Assembly: GCF_008364765.1 (NCBI RefSeq) | Contig: NZ_VTUY01000009.1 | Coordinates: 62,001-126,000 of the forward strand | Direction: 5' to 3' | From: Bacillus sp. CH30_1T | Lineage (GTDB): Bacteria; Bacillota; Bacilli; Bacillales; Bacillaceae_B | Length of the DNA stretch: 64,000 bases | Shown here: positions 18,120 to 25,604 of the stretch, piece after piece | How positions within the stretch are numbered: the stretch's first letter is position 1 | Layout of the letters: each line of letters begins with the position of its first letter | Position numbers and translations under genes: made by a program | The notes under the pieces: model-generated | Seen by the model: only the letters and a program-made list of their open reading frames with translations | What the model was told of the DNA's origin: nothing | The model's database searches: none

Positions 18120-18272
18120 GTGTTACTCAGTAGATTAGCAGGTACTGATATTAGTCTAAGCTTCGAGGCACTAGTTGAAAAATATAAAGGAACGATATCT
18201 GTGCAAGAGGACATTCCTTTGATGTTCAATGGCATGTACAGAAAGATTGTGATTATAAAGCGTCATCCATGA
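18120..18272 (+). pseudogene. Possible 3' remnant of a lost gene
   Basis: A 50-codon frame from GTG 18120 to TGA 18270-18272 has no ribosome site. It has a protein-like end (DIPLMFNGMYRKIVIIKRHP). An upstream stop (TAA in CCGATAAAT, about 18085) closes the frame. I do not recognise the parent family. It may be the C-terminus of a deleted gene. Confidence 0.25.
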
Positions 18273-18322
18273 ATGATACTTTATGATAGGTATTAACTAA
18301 AACTTTCTATCTCGTATCATTC
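18271..18322. other. Imperfect inverted repeat in the 18.1-18.4 kb intergenic stretch
   Basis: GAATGATAC (18271-18279) pairs with GTATCATTC (18314-18322), and an inner GATAG/CTATC can extend the stem. There is no T tract. It may be the remains of a terminator for the fragment ending at 18272. Confidence 0.4.
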
Positions 18323-18356
18323 ACATTATCGATGTACTTCCTGGGTGTACTTGTCT

Positions 18357-18406
18357 AAAAAGGGTTGCCCGGAAAGTCACATTTACTACTATTCGGCCAA
18401 CCCCTT
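18357..18406 (-). terminator. Terminator of the 49-residue minus-strand gene
   Basis: On the minus strand GGGGTTGGCCG pairs imperfectly with CGGGCAACCC and is followed by TTTTT. It lies 42 bases beyond the stop at 18448, supporting a real transcript from that small gene. Confidence 0.65.
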
Positions 18407-18447
18407 ATTTATGAATTTCCAATGATTCCGTCCTGACCACAGAAACG

Positions 18448-18597
18448 TTAGAAATTTTTATCCTTCTCTGATTTTCTTTTGAAAAAGAGGATCGTAGCTA
18501 CAATAAGGACCATGATAATGGCCATCGGTATGATGACAAATAGCGCAACTCCAGAGTCTCCAAAGATGGGAATTCCTCCTCTCAGGTAATTGATCAT
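18448..18597 (-). CDS. Single-span small membrane protein (49 aa)
   Basis: This 49-residue frame has a short N-terminus (MINYLRGGIPIFGDSG), one strong membrane helix (about 17-38) and a basic tail (FFKRKSEKDKNF). That positive-inside layout is typical of genuine small membrane proteins. On the minus strand a TATAAT lies about 25 bases upstream and a purine-rich AAAGGGAAAAGAGAAG precedes the ATG. A terminator follows. An AGAGGAGG also lies inside the frame, about 12 codons before GVALF, but no ATG or GTG follows it closely. Function unknown. Confidence 0.55.
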   Translation of the reverse strand: MINYLRGGIPIFGDSGVALFVIIPMAIIMVLIVATILFFKRKSEKDKNF

Positions 18598-18657
18598 GGC
18601 TTCTCTTTTCCCTTTTATTATATTGCTAAAACTTTATGGAACACACTAAAATACAAC

Positions 18658-18720
18658 GGGGGACGGACCTTGATCGAATAGAAAGAATACTAGACAAGAT
18701 GCTCAATTATTAAAATAGCA
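18658..18720. repeat. GGGACGGACCT half-element, copy 3 (long form)
   Basis: Only the left arm is present (GGGGGACGGACCTTGA). It is followed by a stretch similar to the one after copy 4 at 22244: both contain AAAGAATA, then GACAAGATG, then a TTAAAA-type end. Confidence 0.6.
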
Positions 18721-18858
18721 TGTTCACATCAGATTCATGCTTTATTAATGAAAGAATGAAACTTTTCCTGAAAAAAATACGTATAAAAATAATAAAATGG
18801 AATTTTATACCTGATTTATAATGGAGGTGCGCATTAAAATTCGAAAGGAGCGAGAAGA

Positions 18859-19824
18859 ATGAAACCATTAGGAAAAACACTACTCATACCCTTGATATCT
18901 TTGTTATTCATAAGCTGTTCAAATGATCAACCAGTGCATCAGAAGGAACAGGAAGCGCCGATTACATTCACACAAAATGAACAGGAGTTCGAGATTATTT
19001 ACATGTACGATGAAATGAAGGAATACATTAACAGTGTCCGGGAGAAATCTGGAAGCAGTAATGAGACGATGTACATTAACCAGGTTTTTAAATCATTCAA
19101 AGAGCTGTCCGATATGGAAAGCTTCAGCTTAGCTTATCCTTTTGAGCCCACATATGAATTGGACAAGTTAGAGGAATCGATCGCTGACTTGATCCGGGAT
19201 AAAGATTCCACCGATCAGATTATCAAGGAAGCGTTACTCAAATCGGCAGAGAAGCTTCCGGGGGACAATAAGAAAATTTTTGTCTTACCGGCAAATCCTG
19301 AAGATACGCTCGCTGTGGAAGAAATGGGTGGTGTCGAAGGAATCGTCTTGGCCGAGGATGTGATTGTGTTGAAACTTTTGCCCTCATTCGATAAAGGCAT
19401 GTTAAAGTATTCGGTTGCCCACGAATATAACCATGCCATTGAGGGAGAAAGCAATGATGGCATGATTCACACTATATTGGGTGCGGTTGTGATGGAAGGG
19501 AAAGCAGATGTGTTTGCAAGTATTCTCTACCCACAAATCGATGTCCCCTGGAAAGACCCGATGAATACAGAAACAAAAGAAAAAGTAGTGAAAGAATTAA
19601 TGGAAATCGGGGATTCAAGTGATCCAAGACTTCACTTAGGTCTCAGAAGCGGTAATCCTTCAAAAGGTATCCCACAATGGGCCAACTATAAAATCGGATT
19701 TGAAATCGTTCAGAGCTATATAGAGAACCATCCTGAAGTATCAGTTGGGAAGTGGACAAGCATGCATGAGCAGGAAATCATTGCTGGAAGTGAGTATGCG
19801 GTAATTACAGCGTACGAAGAATAA
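18859..19824 (+). CDS. DUF2268-type lipoprotein, putative zinc protease
   Basis: This 321-residue protein has a signal peptide with lipobox ISCS, so it is probably anchored outside the membrane. The zinc-protease motif HEYNH at residues 188-192 (AHEYNHAIEG) fits HExxH, as in DUF2268 (HSP-interacting/peptidase-like) proteins. The third ligand is not obvious. The ATG start follows GAAAGGAGCGAG. The next gene starts 30 bases downstream and may be co-transcribed. Substrate unknown. Confidence 0.8.
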   Translation: MKPLGKTLLIPLISLLFISCSNDQPVHQKEQEAPITFTQNEQEFEIIYMYDEMKEYINSVREKSGSSNETMYINQVFKSFKELSDMESFSLAYPFEPTYELDKLEESIADLIRDKDSTDQIIKEALLKSAEKLPGDNKKIFVLPANPEDTLAVEEMGGVEGIVLAEDVIVLKLLPSFDKGMLKYSVAHEYNHAIEGESNDGMIHTILGAVVMEGKADVFASILYPQIDVPWKDPMNTETKEKVVKELMEIGDSSDPRLHLGLRSGNPSKGIPQWANYKIGFEIVQSYIENHPEVSVGKWTSMHEQEIIAGSEYAVITAYEE

Positions 19825-19854
19825 TAAGATGATACAACTAATGGAGGATAAACA

Positions 19855-20091
19855 ATGGACAATACCGACAAAAGAAACCGTTTAGATGAATCTCCTTTTC
19901 AATATCGGGTCAATAAAGATCAATCTGTTTTTATCGAACATGAAGGGAAGCGGGTGAAAATTTTAAAAGGGAGGGAAGCAGAAAAATTTATTAAAAACGT
20001 GAACGCGGCTGAAAATGACAAAGCCGTCCAACTTGTCATGGCAAAGATAACAGGTAATTTCAAAAGGGGAAATGAACGGAAGAAGAGGTGA
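19855..20091 (+). CDS. Small basic cytoplasmic protein, unknown
   Basis: This 78-residue, highly charged protein has no membrane segment. The core EGKRVKILKGREAEKFIKNVN and a strongly basic C-terminus (KRGNERKKR) suggest nucleic-acid or ribosome association, but that is inference. The ATG is preceded by ATGGAGGATAAAC, and the gene lies 30 bases after the lipoprotein gene. I do not recognise a family. Confidence 0.7.
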   Translation: MDNTDKRNRLDESPFQYRVNKDQSVFIEHEGKRVKILKGREAEKFIKNVNAAENDKAVQLVMAKITGNFKRGNERKKR

Positions 20092-20197
20092 GTGTCAAGC
20101 GCTCATTCAACTAAGGCAGAGATGGCATCAGCATCTACCTTGAACAGTGTACACATTACAAATGCTTACCTTAGAAGAATATATGCAGGAGGTTAAG

Positions 20198-20665
20198 ATG
20201 AATCCATATTGTAAGTCAGCATTACATCAAATACAGGTTTGTATCGAAACCCTTGTGAAAATGGTCAACCAATTGGAAGAGAAAGACCTGCATGAAAGGC
20301 CTGCCCCGGACAAGCATTCCGTAGGAGAACTTTTAGAACATATTGCACTAATTTGTGAAGCGGATTGGCGCATATCCAATGAAGCTTCTCAAGACGATAT
20401 GGAAGCTTTTTATTCATCGGTTTCATATAAAGATTTACAATCGATACGAGAAGCTTTGCCGGAACATTTCGAATCACTTTATTCTAACTATATGAACTTA
20501 TCAGAAAGAGCTCTTCTCACTGAAACAACCTCCTATTGGGGTGTGACGTACACAAGATATGAATGGCTTTTACAAATTGTAGCTCATATGTATCATCATA
20601 GGGGCCAACTACATACTATGCTGGTCCATTGTGGCAGGGATCCAGGGCTTTTAATGTTTGAATAG
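20198..20665 (+). CDS. DinB/YfiT-family protein
   Basis: This 155-residue four-helix-bundle DinB superfamily protein has histidines that usually bind a metal: one in LLEHIAL near residue 47 and HMYHHRGQLHTML near 131-143. Members include thiol-dependent S-transferases and many of unknown activity. AGGAGG lies 5 bases before ATG 20198, which I take as the start; the frame runs back to a GTG at 20147 but without a ribosome site. It is monocistronic. Confidence 0.85.
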   Translation: MNPYCKSALHQIQVCIETLVKMVNQLEEKDLHERPAPDKHSVGELLEHIALICEADWRISNEASQDDMEAFYSSVSYKDLQSIREALPEHFESLYSNYMNLSERALLTETTSYWGVTYTRYEWLLQIVAHMYHHRGQLHTMLVHCGRDPGLLMFE

Positions 20666-20776
20666 TGAGAAGGCAGTCAAGCAGTTCTATCGTACTTAAA
20701 AATCTAACCGCTTCTATTTTATAAATAATGACATCAATGTGGGCTTTTTTCATAAAATATCACTGAGGTGAAAAAA

Positions 20777-21220
20777 ATGCCAAGAGTCAAATACACAGAT
20801 GCAGACGTTGCCTTAATGGCGAGGATGATGCGAGCTGAAGCCGAGGGTGAAGGAAAACAAGGGATGTTGTATGTCGGAAACGTCATCGTGAACCGTGCGA
20901 AAGCGGATTGTTTAGACTTTAAAGAAGTGAGAAGTATCCGACAAGTCATATTTCACGTACAGGGAGGAAACTATTCCTTTGAAGCTGTTCAAAAAGGGAA
21001 TCTCTTTTATAACAGAGCGAGATCGGTTGAAAAAAGATTAGCCAAAAAGAATTTGGATTTTTGGGCCCAGCATCCGGCGAAATATGCTCTTTGGTATTTC
21101 AACCCCTACGCCCCATGTCCTCCAACATGGTACAATCAACCTTTTTCGGGTCAATTTAAAAATCATTGTTATTATGAACCGGCAGCCGGATCTTGTGAAA
21201 GTGTTTATATCGGTGGTTAA
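20777..21220 (+). CDS. cwlJ: Spore cortex-lytic cell wall hydrolase CwlJ
   Basis: This 147-residue hydrolase of the SleB/CwlJ family matches CwlJ in length and layout: DADVALMARMMRAEAEGEG with the catalytic Glu near the N-terminus, then NVIVNRAKADCLDF, WYFNPYAPCPPTWYNQPF and KNHCYYEP. CwlJ lies in the spore coat and degrades cortex peptidoglycan on Ca-dipicolinate release during germination. GAGGTG precedes ATG 20777 by 7 bases; GTG 20768 is the alternative. No gerQ is adjacent, unlike in B. subtilis. A terminator-like hairpin follows. Confidence 0.93.
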   Translation: MPRVKYTDADVALMARMMRAEAEGEGKQGMLYVGNVIVNRAKADCLDFKEVRSIRQVIFHVQGGNYSFEAVQKGNLFYNRARSVEKRLAKKNLDFWAQHPAKYALWYFNPYAPCPPTWYNQPFSGQFKNHCYYEPAAGSCESVYIGG

Positions 21221-21238
21221 TTTTCCATTGAGTAAGAC

Positions 21239-21280
21239 AAAAGGGAGCCTCCTAGTTAGCGGGTGTTCCCCTTTTTTATT
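21239..21280 (+). terminator. Terminator after cwlJ
   Basis: AAAAGGGAG pairs with the segment CCCCTTTT at the far end, and a run of six T ends at 21278. The middle of the hairpin is imperfect. It lies 20 bases after the cwlJ stop. Confidence 0.65.
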
Positions 21281-21331
21281 GAGATTTTATGGTAAAATAG
21301 GATTATATTTTTAATAAGAAAGGAGCATCAC

Positions 21332-21739
21332 ATGAACTTTTATGTTGCATCAAGCTTTCATAACATTAAGCAAGTACGTGACGTCAGTGAACGTTTGAAA
21401 AGAAAAGGGTATATCCATACATATGACTGGACTCAAAATAGCAGGGCTTCGACCGTTGAGGAGCTGAAAAAAATAGGTGAAAAGGAAAAACAGGCCATCA
21501 TCGACTCCGATGTGATCCTCGTGTTATTGCCGGGTGGAAAAGGAAGTCATGTTGAACTAGGGATAGCTCTTGGACTTAATAAACGAGTCATCTTATATTC
21601 CCCTCATAACGAATTAAGTGACTTTGCTCTGACAACGACATTCTATCATTTGCCGGAGGTTGAAGTATGTGCCGGAACCGTTGAGGAATTAGTGGACTAT
21701 GTGACTGCAGGAAACGTACTAAGAAAAGCGTACTCCTAG
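21332..21739 (+). CDS. Nucleoside 2-deoxyribosyltransferase-like protein
   Basis: This 135-residue protein has the family start MNFYVASSFHN, a conserved central segment IIDSDVILVLLPGGKGSHVELGIALGL (residues about 57-82), and a short C-terminal helix. The Glu in SHVELG corresponds to the family catalytic Glu. Such proteins transfer or hydrolyse 2-deoxyribose on nucleosides, but many stand-alone members are uncharacterised. AGAAAGGAG precedes the ATG by 8 bases. Its last codons overlap an upstream frame that looks like the signal peptide of the next gene. Confidence 0.8.
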   Translation: MNFYVASSFHNIKQVRDVSERLKRKGYIHTYDWTQNSRASTVEELKKIGEKEKQAIIDSDVILVLLPGGKGSHVELGIALGLNKRVILYSPHNELSDFALTTTFYHLPEVEVCAGTVEELVDYVTAGNVLRKAYS

Positions 21740-22239
21740 CATTTTTACTAGTGGGTAATCCCGTCATCGGGTGTTCCAATCAAGAGGCGCACACCAACTA
21801 TACTTCTCCTTCACGGCAAGAAGTGGACGACTTTATCAGCGAACATAACATCCATCTCTTGACCATCGAAGAAACAGAGGACGCAACCATTATATTACTT
21901 CAAAATGGAATCTATTATCTTTCCACCAACGAGAATGATAAGTTGATAGAAGACTATGTCGGATGGAGTGGGAATGACGATCAAAAAGTGAACATAGGAA
22001 TGAGCAATACCGGAATGCCCCATGCCCATGTGATCATAAACGATGAGCGCCTCCTCGACGAAGCAAAGGAAGTGAAGGTTGAGTTTCATGACGGCACCAC
22101 GGTCATTCAGCCATTAGACGGTAAACGAGGAATGATCTTGTTTTATGATAAAAACAAAAGGGATCTCACCATCCACAACGAACTTCACCTATCGATCTAC
22201 AATCAAGACCGCACAGTGATATATGAAGAAAGCTTTTAA
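21718..22239 (+). CDS. Putative lipoprotein with unusual or lost start codon
   Basis: The conventional start would be GTG 21751 (162 residues). In the same frame the preceding codons 21718-21750 read T-KKSVLLAFLLV, which joins to GNPVIGC to make a complete lipoprotein signal peptide. No ATG, GTG or TTG occurs between the in-frame TGA at 21682-21684 and 21751, and ACT stands at 21718 where ATG would be expected, with AGGA about 6 bases before it. The mature part has no family I recognise, but contains an HAHVIINDERLLDEAKEV segment. Either the start codon has mutated or initiation is non-canonical. Confidence 0.55.
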   Translation, partial: TKKSVLLAFLLVGNPVIGCSNQEAHTNYTSPSRQEVDDFISEHNIHLLTIEETEDATIILLQNGIYYLSTNENDKLIEDYVGWSGNDDQKVNIGMSNTGMPHAHVIINDERLLDEAKEVKVEFHDGTTVIQPLDGKRGMILFYDKNKRDLTIHNELHLSIYNQDRTVIYEESF

Positions 22240-22243
22240 TAAT

Positions 22244-22306
22244 AGAGGGACGGACCTTGAACCCAAACAAAGAATATTCGACAAGATGTTCATATGTTAA
22301 AAAAGT
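22244..22306. repeat. GGGACGGACCT half-element, copy 4 (long form)
   Basis: The left arm AGAGGGACGGACCTTGA is followed by AAAGAATATTCGACAAGATG and a TTAAAAAAG end, similar to 18658-18720. The right arm of the palindrome is missing. It begins 4 bases after the preceding stop. Confidence 0.6.
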
Positions 22307-22397
22307 GGAACATAAACATTGAAAACCGGTTCATAAATCCTGATTCCGGTTCATAAATTTCGAATTCGGATCAAAAGTTGTTAACCTGGATCATAAC
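22307..22397. repeat. Five-unit array with 20-21 bp period
   Basis: The core GGWWCATAAA recurs at 22307, 22328, 22348, 22368 (GGATCAAAAG) and 22388 (GGATCATAAC). Spacings are 21, 20, 20 and 20, close to two helical turns. The sequence between cores varies. It lies in the 340-base gap before the kinase gene. Confidence 0.7.
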
Positions 22398-22581
22398 TGT
22401 ACTCAAACTACCTCCAGGCTTCTTTCCGCACACTCATCCATCCCACTAAGTCCGCTTTTTTTGTTAAAAGAGGCCATTTCATGCATAAAACTTGGGGTTA
22501 TTATGAGAGAAGGAAGAAATATCGAAGCCATTGATGCGATATTGCATAGCGACCGATACTATTAAAAACAGGGAGAACATA

Positions 22582-23172
22582 ATGAAAACCCAATTTGATA
22601 TAAAGGAACTCCTGGCTACCATTCAATCTAATGACAGAACCATTTTAGGAATAGACGGCTTAAGCCGTTCCGGAAAAACAACGTTTGTGGAACAACTGAG
22701 GGAAAGTTTGAAAAGAGAGAAGATCGATCACCATATCTTTCATATCGACGACCACATCGTTGAACGCAACCAACGATATCATACTGGATTTGAAGAGTGG
22801 TATGAATATTTTTACCTGCAATGGGACGTTCATTGGTTAAGAGAAAATTTTTTTAGAAAGATGAAACAGGACAAAGAAATCAATCTTCCGTTTTATGATC
22901 CACATACGGATACCCGTGACTGTAGGACGATTACGCTTCCACAGTCAGGTCTCATCATCGTGGAAGGTGTCTTCCTCCAAAGGAAGGAATGGGCAGACTT
23001 CTATCACCACCTCATCTTTTTGGATTGTCCCAGGGAAAAGAGATTTATGCGGGAAGCAGAGACTGCTAAACAGAAACGGGACAAGTTTGAGAATAGATAT
23101 TGGAAGGCGGAAGATTATTATATGAATACCTTTCATCCATGGGAAAGTGCTGATATTGTTTTGAAGACTTGA
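22582..23172 (+). CDS. Uridine-kinase-like P-loop kinase
   Basis: This 196-residue P-loop kinase has Walker A GIDGLSRSGKTT (residues about 22-33), an IDDHIVERNQRYHTGFEEW segment resembling the uridine kinase/phosphoribulokinase substrate region, VEGVFLQ strand, and LDCPREKRFMREAET lid-like segment. It probably phosphorylates a nucleoside or similar small molecule. I take ATG 22582 with GGGAG 6 bases upstream; a longer frame to 22531 has no ribosome site. It is monocistronic, with a terminator about 60 bases downstream. Confidence 0.8.
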   Translation: MKTQFDIKELLATIQSNDRTILGIDGLSRSGKTTFVEQLRESLKREKIDHHIFHIDDHIVERNQRYHTGFEEWYEYFYLQWDVHWLRENFFRKMKQDKEINLPFYDPHTDTRDCRTITLPQSGLIIVEGVFLQRKEWADFYHHLIFLDCPREKRFMREAETAKQKRDKFENRYWKAEDYYMNTFHPWESADIVLKT

Positions 23173-23231
23173 ATATTAGTAACTTATGTCTTTTACGATA
23201 TTAGAATTGTTATTCATACACCTTTTAATAA

Positions 23232-23258
23232 TGGACTCAATAGGGTCCAATTTTTTTA
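23232..23258 (+). terminator. Terminator after the kinase gene
   Basis: TGGACTC pairs with GGGTCCA (one G-T pair), followed by ATTTTTTT. It lies 60 bases after the stop at 23172. Confidence 0.7.
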
Positions 23259-23312
23259 TTTTAGAAAACCTTTTTAGTCTTAGCTCCGTCTATTAATGTG
23301 GGAGGGAAGACA

Positions 23313-23846
23313 GTGGAGGAAATATCAGAAATGAGGATTCATTCAATGGATAGTGTGACGATCGAGGAAATGGTAGATCGGTATGGAGAGGATGTGTGGA
23401 AGCTGGTATTCTCTTATGTCCGACAAGAACAGGCTGCCGATGATCTCACTCAGGAAATTTTTATAAAGCTTTATAAAAAGATGGATACATTTGCCGGACA
23501 TTCAACTTTGCGTACGTGGATATGGAGGGTGGCCATCAATCACTGTAAGGATTATTTAAACAGCTGGTATAAGCGAAAAGTGTTCCCGGAAGAAAATGGA
23601 CATTTTCAAATGATGAGTTCCGGCAGCTCGGTCGAAGGGGCCGTCATTCAAAAGGATGAAGACCGTCAACTGGAAAAGGTCGTTTTGGAGCTTCCTCTTA
23701 AGTACCGGGAAATCATTTATTTATTTTACTACGAAGAATGCTCGATTAAAGAAGTCTCTTTCCTTCTCGGTGTTAAGGAAAACACGGTGAAAACGAGATT
23801 AAGGAAAGCGAAGCGATTGATGAAGGAAAGGCTGGTGATCGAATGA
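23313..23846 (+). CDS. ECF-type RNA polymerase sigma factor
   Basis: This 177-residue sigma-70 family protein has region 2 (VWKLVFSYVRQEQAADDLTQ and FIKLYKK) at about 25-60 and region 4 helix-turn-helix (YYEECSIKEVSFLLGVKENT) at about 138-157. I take GTG 23313, with GGAGGG 6 bases upstream, over GTG 23298. Its stop overlaps the start of a PadR-type regulator, and a HAAS-SEDS gene follows, so this three-gene operon probably links a cell-envelope signal to a SigV/SigM-like output. No classical zinc anti-sigma gene is adjacent; the PadR or HAAS protein might fill that role (inference). Confidence 0.9.
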   Translation: MEEISEMRIHSMDSVTIEEMVDRYGEDVWKLVFSYVRQEQAADDLTQEIFIKLYKKMDTFAGHSTLRTWIWRVAINHCKDYLNSWYKRKVFPEENGHFQMMSSGSSVEGAVIQKDEDRQLEKVVLELPLKYREIIYLFYYEECSIKEVSFLLGVKENTVKTRLRKAKRLMKERLVIE

Positions 23847-24253
23847 TGGAGGAGCGTTTAAAAAGACTCCGGAAAGCGATGGATGGTGGTATGTTTCAGC
23901 GAATGCCTTTTACCAAAGACAAGAACCAAATGATTAAAAGAGGAATCGAGAATTCAAGGGGGAATGACCAGGATATTCCGTTACACATCCTTCAATTGCT
24001 ATTGAAGGAGAAGACGGGGCATGAACTGCTTAAACAACTTCGTGCCAGGGGGATCAAGAAATATGAAGAGAGACAAGGTTTTCTATATTCCAAGCTTCAC
24101 AAATTGGAGCAGGACAGGATACTGGAATCTTCCTGGGAAGAAGGGATAAAGTTATACAGAATTTCAAATCGGGGAAGAAAGCTTCTTCAACAAATTGAAG
24201 AAGGAAACCATAGAAACATGCATTCCTTCAAAGCATTGCCTGAGGGGGAATAG
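23843..24253 (+). CDS. PadR-family regulator with N-terminal extension
   Basis: This 136-residue protein has a winged helix of the PadR type at about residues 45-118 (LLKEKTGHELLKQLRARG, then YSKLHKLEQDRILESSWEEG and KLYRISNRGRKLLQ). About 45 residues precede it (RLKRLRKAMDGGMFQRMPF), longer than in short PadR proteins. PadR proteins that neighbour HAAS-domain genes are thought to be paired with membrane HAAS proteins. It overlaps the sigma gene (ATGA) and is 3 bases before the SEDS gene. Confidence 0.85.
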   Translation: MMEERLKRLRKAMDGGMFQRMPFTKDKNQMIKRGIENSRGNDQDIPLHILQLLLKEKTGHELLKQLRARGIKKYEERQGFLYSKLHKLEQDRILESSWEEGIKLYRISNRGRKLLQQIEEGNHRNMHSFKALPEGE

Positions 24254-24256
24254 CCG

Positions 24257-25558
24257 ATGAGTGAAAAGCGTATGGATTATTTGGATAAAGTCATTCAGTA
24301 TGTGCGCTACAAAGAAGCGAAACGCTTTGTAGCGGAGGAACTCCGTTATCATCTGGAACAGGAAATGAAGTTGTTGAAGAAATCGGGTATGAACGAAAAG
24401 GATGCGGAAGAAAAAGCGATTCAGCATATGGGGAGTGCAGAACGTCTCGGTGAGGAAATGGATAAGCTTCACCGTCCAAGGGTGGATTGGATCATGATTG
24501 GACTGGTTCTGTTGCTCTCGTTGATAGGGATTCTTCCCACTTTGCACATAAGCGAAGAAATTTATAATGATAATGGTTATTTAGTCAGGAAAATAGTCTA
24601 TTTTATACTCGGGATTGTCCTTAGTCTTTCACTGATGATGTTTGATTATAGAAAGCTTCGTGCAATGAAGTGGTGGATTTATGGATTAACTACTTTGCTA
24701 CTGATTTCAATAACTGTTTTACCAAATACCTACCGCAATGGTGAAGCCCAATTCCGAGTCTCAAGCTTTAGCATTGATAGTACGACGGTTTTGACAGCGC
24801 TTGTAATTTCATGGATGGTTTACCTGGGATCTGCCAAGGCAGGATTTTGGAAGTCTCTTCCTCTTTTTGCAGTCAGTCTTTGCACATTGATGTTTATTCC
24901 AAGCACTACTGCCGTTTTCGTATTCACTTTAACGGTTTCAGTCTTGCTATGGTTTCGTTTTAAAAGTAATAGAAAGCATATTTTGTGGGGGTACATTGGA
25001 ATGGCCATTGGGAGTGCGGTATTGATAAGCACCTTGGTGCCTCTAGTACAGCCTTATCAGTTGGAAAGATTCTATGCCTTTGTCAATCCGGGAGATTATA
25101 AAAATACGAGTGGTTACATGTACTTTCGAAACCATGAACTCTTGAGAAAAGGAGGATGGCTTGGTGAAACTGGAGGAAACGAGGTTATCAATGAACCGCA
25201 CACCAACTTTGCCTTTACAACCATCACCTACCATTATGGCTGGATAGCAGGCGGTGTTTTAATCTTAACTGGACTCTTCATCATGTACAGGATGATCCGC
25301 AATATCAAAAGGATAAATGATCGCTTTGGACAATTGATCATAATATGCGGTGTGACGTTATTCTCAACTCAATTCCTCTATAATATCGGAATGATCTTGG
25401 GGGTCCTGCCTCATACTGGGATGTCCCTTCCAATCGTAAGCTACGGCTTGAATCCGACCTTACAGACGTCGATAGTAGTGGGGCTATTCCTTAGTGTTTA
25501 TAGAAGGAAGAATCTCCTAACTTCCCGGGGAGTCGGAACCTTTAATATGAAGCAGTAA
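24257..25558 (+). CDS. HAAS/permease-prefix domain fused to FtsW/RodA/SpoVE (SEDS) protein
   Basis: This 433-residue protein starts with a soluble HAAS-like domain (about 1-75: DYLDKVIQYVRYKEAKRF, then EKAIQHMGSAERLGEEMDKL). About ten membrane segments of the SEDS family follow. SEDS proteins polymerise peptidoglycan, using an essential Asp in the fourth outer loop within a PExHTDFxF-type motif. Here the motif is NEPHTNFAF, with Asn at residue 317. Large-loop features such as YFRNHELLRKGGWLGETG remain. It may be non-polymerising or regulatory (inference). It is co-transcribed with the sigma and PadR genes. Confidence 0.88.
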   Translation: MSEKRMDYLDKVIQYVRYKEAKRFVAEELRYHLEQEMKLLKKSGMNEKDAEEKAIQHMGSAERLGEEMDKLHRPRVDWIMIGLVLLLSLIGILPTLHISEEIYNDNGYLVRKIVYFILGIVLSLSLMMFDYRKLRAMKWWIYGLTTLLLISITVLPNTYRNGEAQFRVSSFSIDSTTVLTALVISWMVYLGSAKAGFWKSLPLFAVSLCTLMFIPSTTAVFVFTLTVSVLLWFRFKSNRKHILWGYIGMAIGSAVLISTLVPLVQPYQLERFYAFVNPGDYKNTSGYMYFRNHELLRKGGWLGETGGNEVINEPHTNFAFTTITYHYGWIAGGVLILTGLFIMYRMIRNIKRINDRFGQLIIICGVTLFSTQFLYNIGMILGVLPHTGMSLPIVSYGLNPTLQTSIVVGLFLSVYRRKNLLTSRGVGTFNMKQ

Positions 25559-25604
25559 GAAAATGTAGTCTTAGTCTTACAATAAATAAGTTTAATGGAA
25601 TAAT

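Noticed and set aside
22307..22397. CRISPR array
   Set aside because: Cores of about 10 bp with ~10 bp gaps and diverged sequence do not fit CRISPR repeats, and no cas genes are present.
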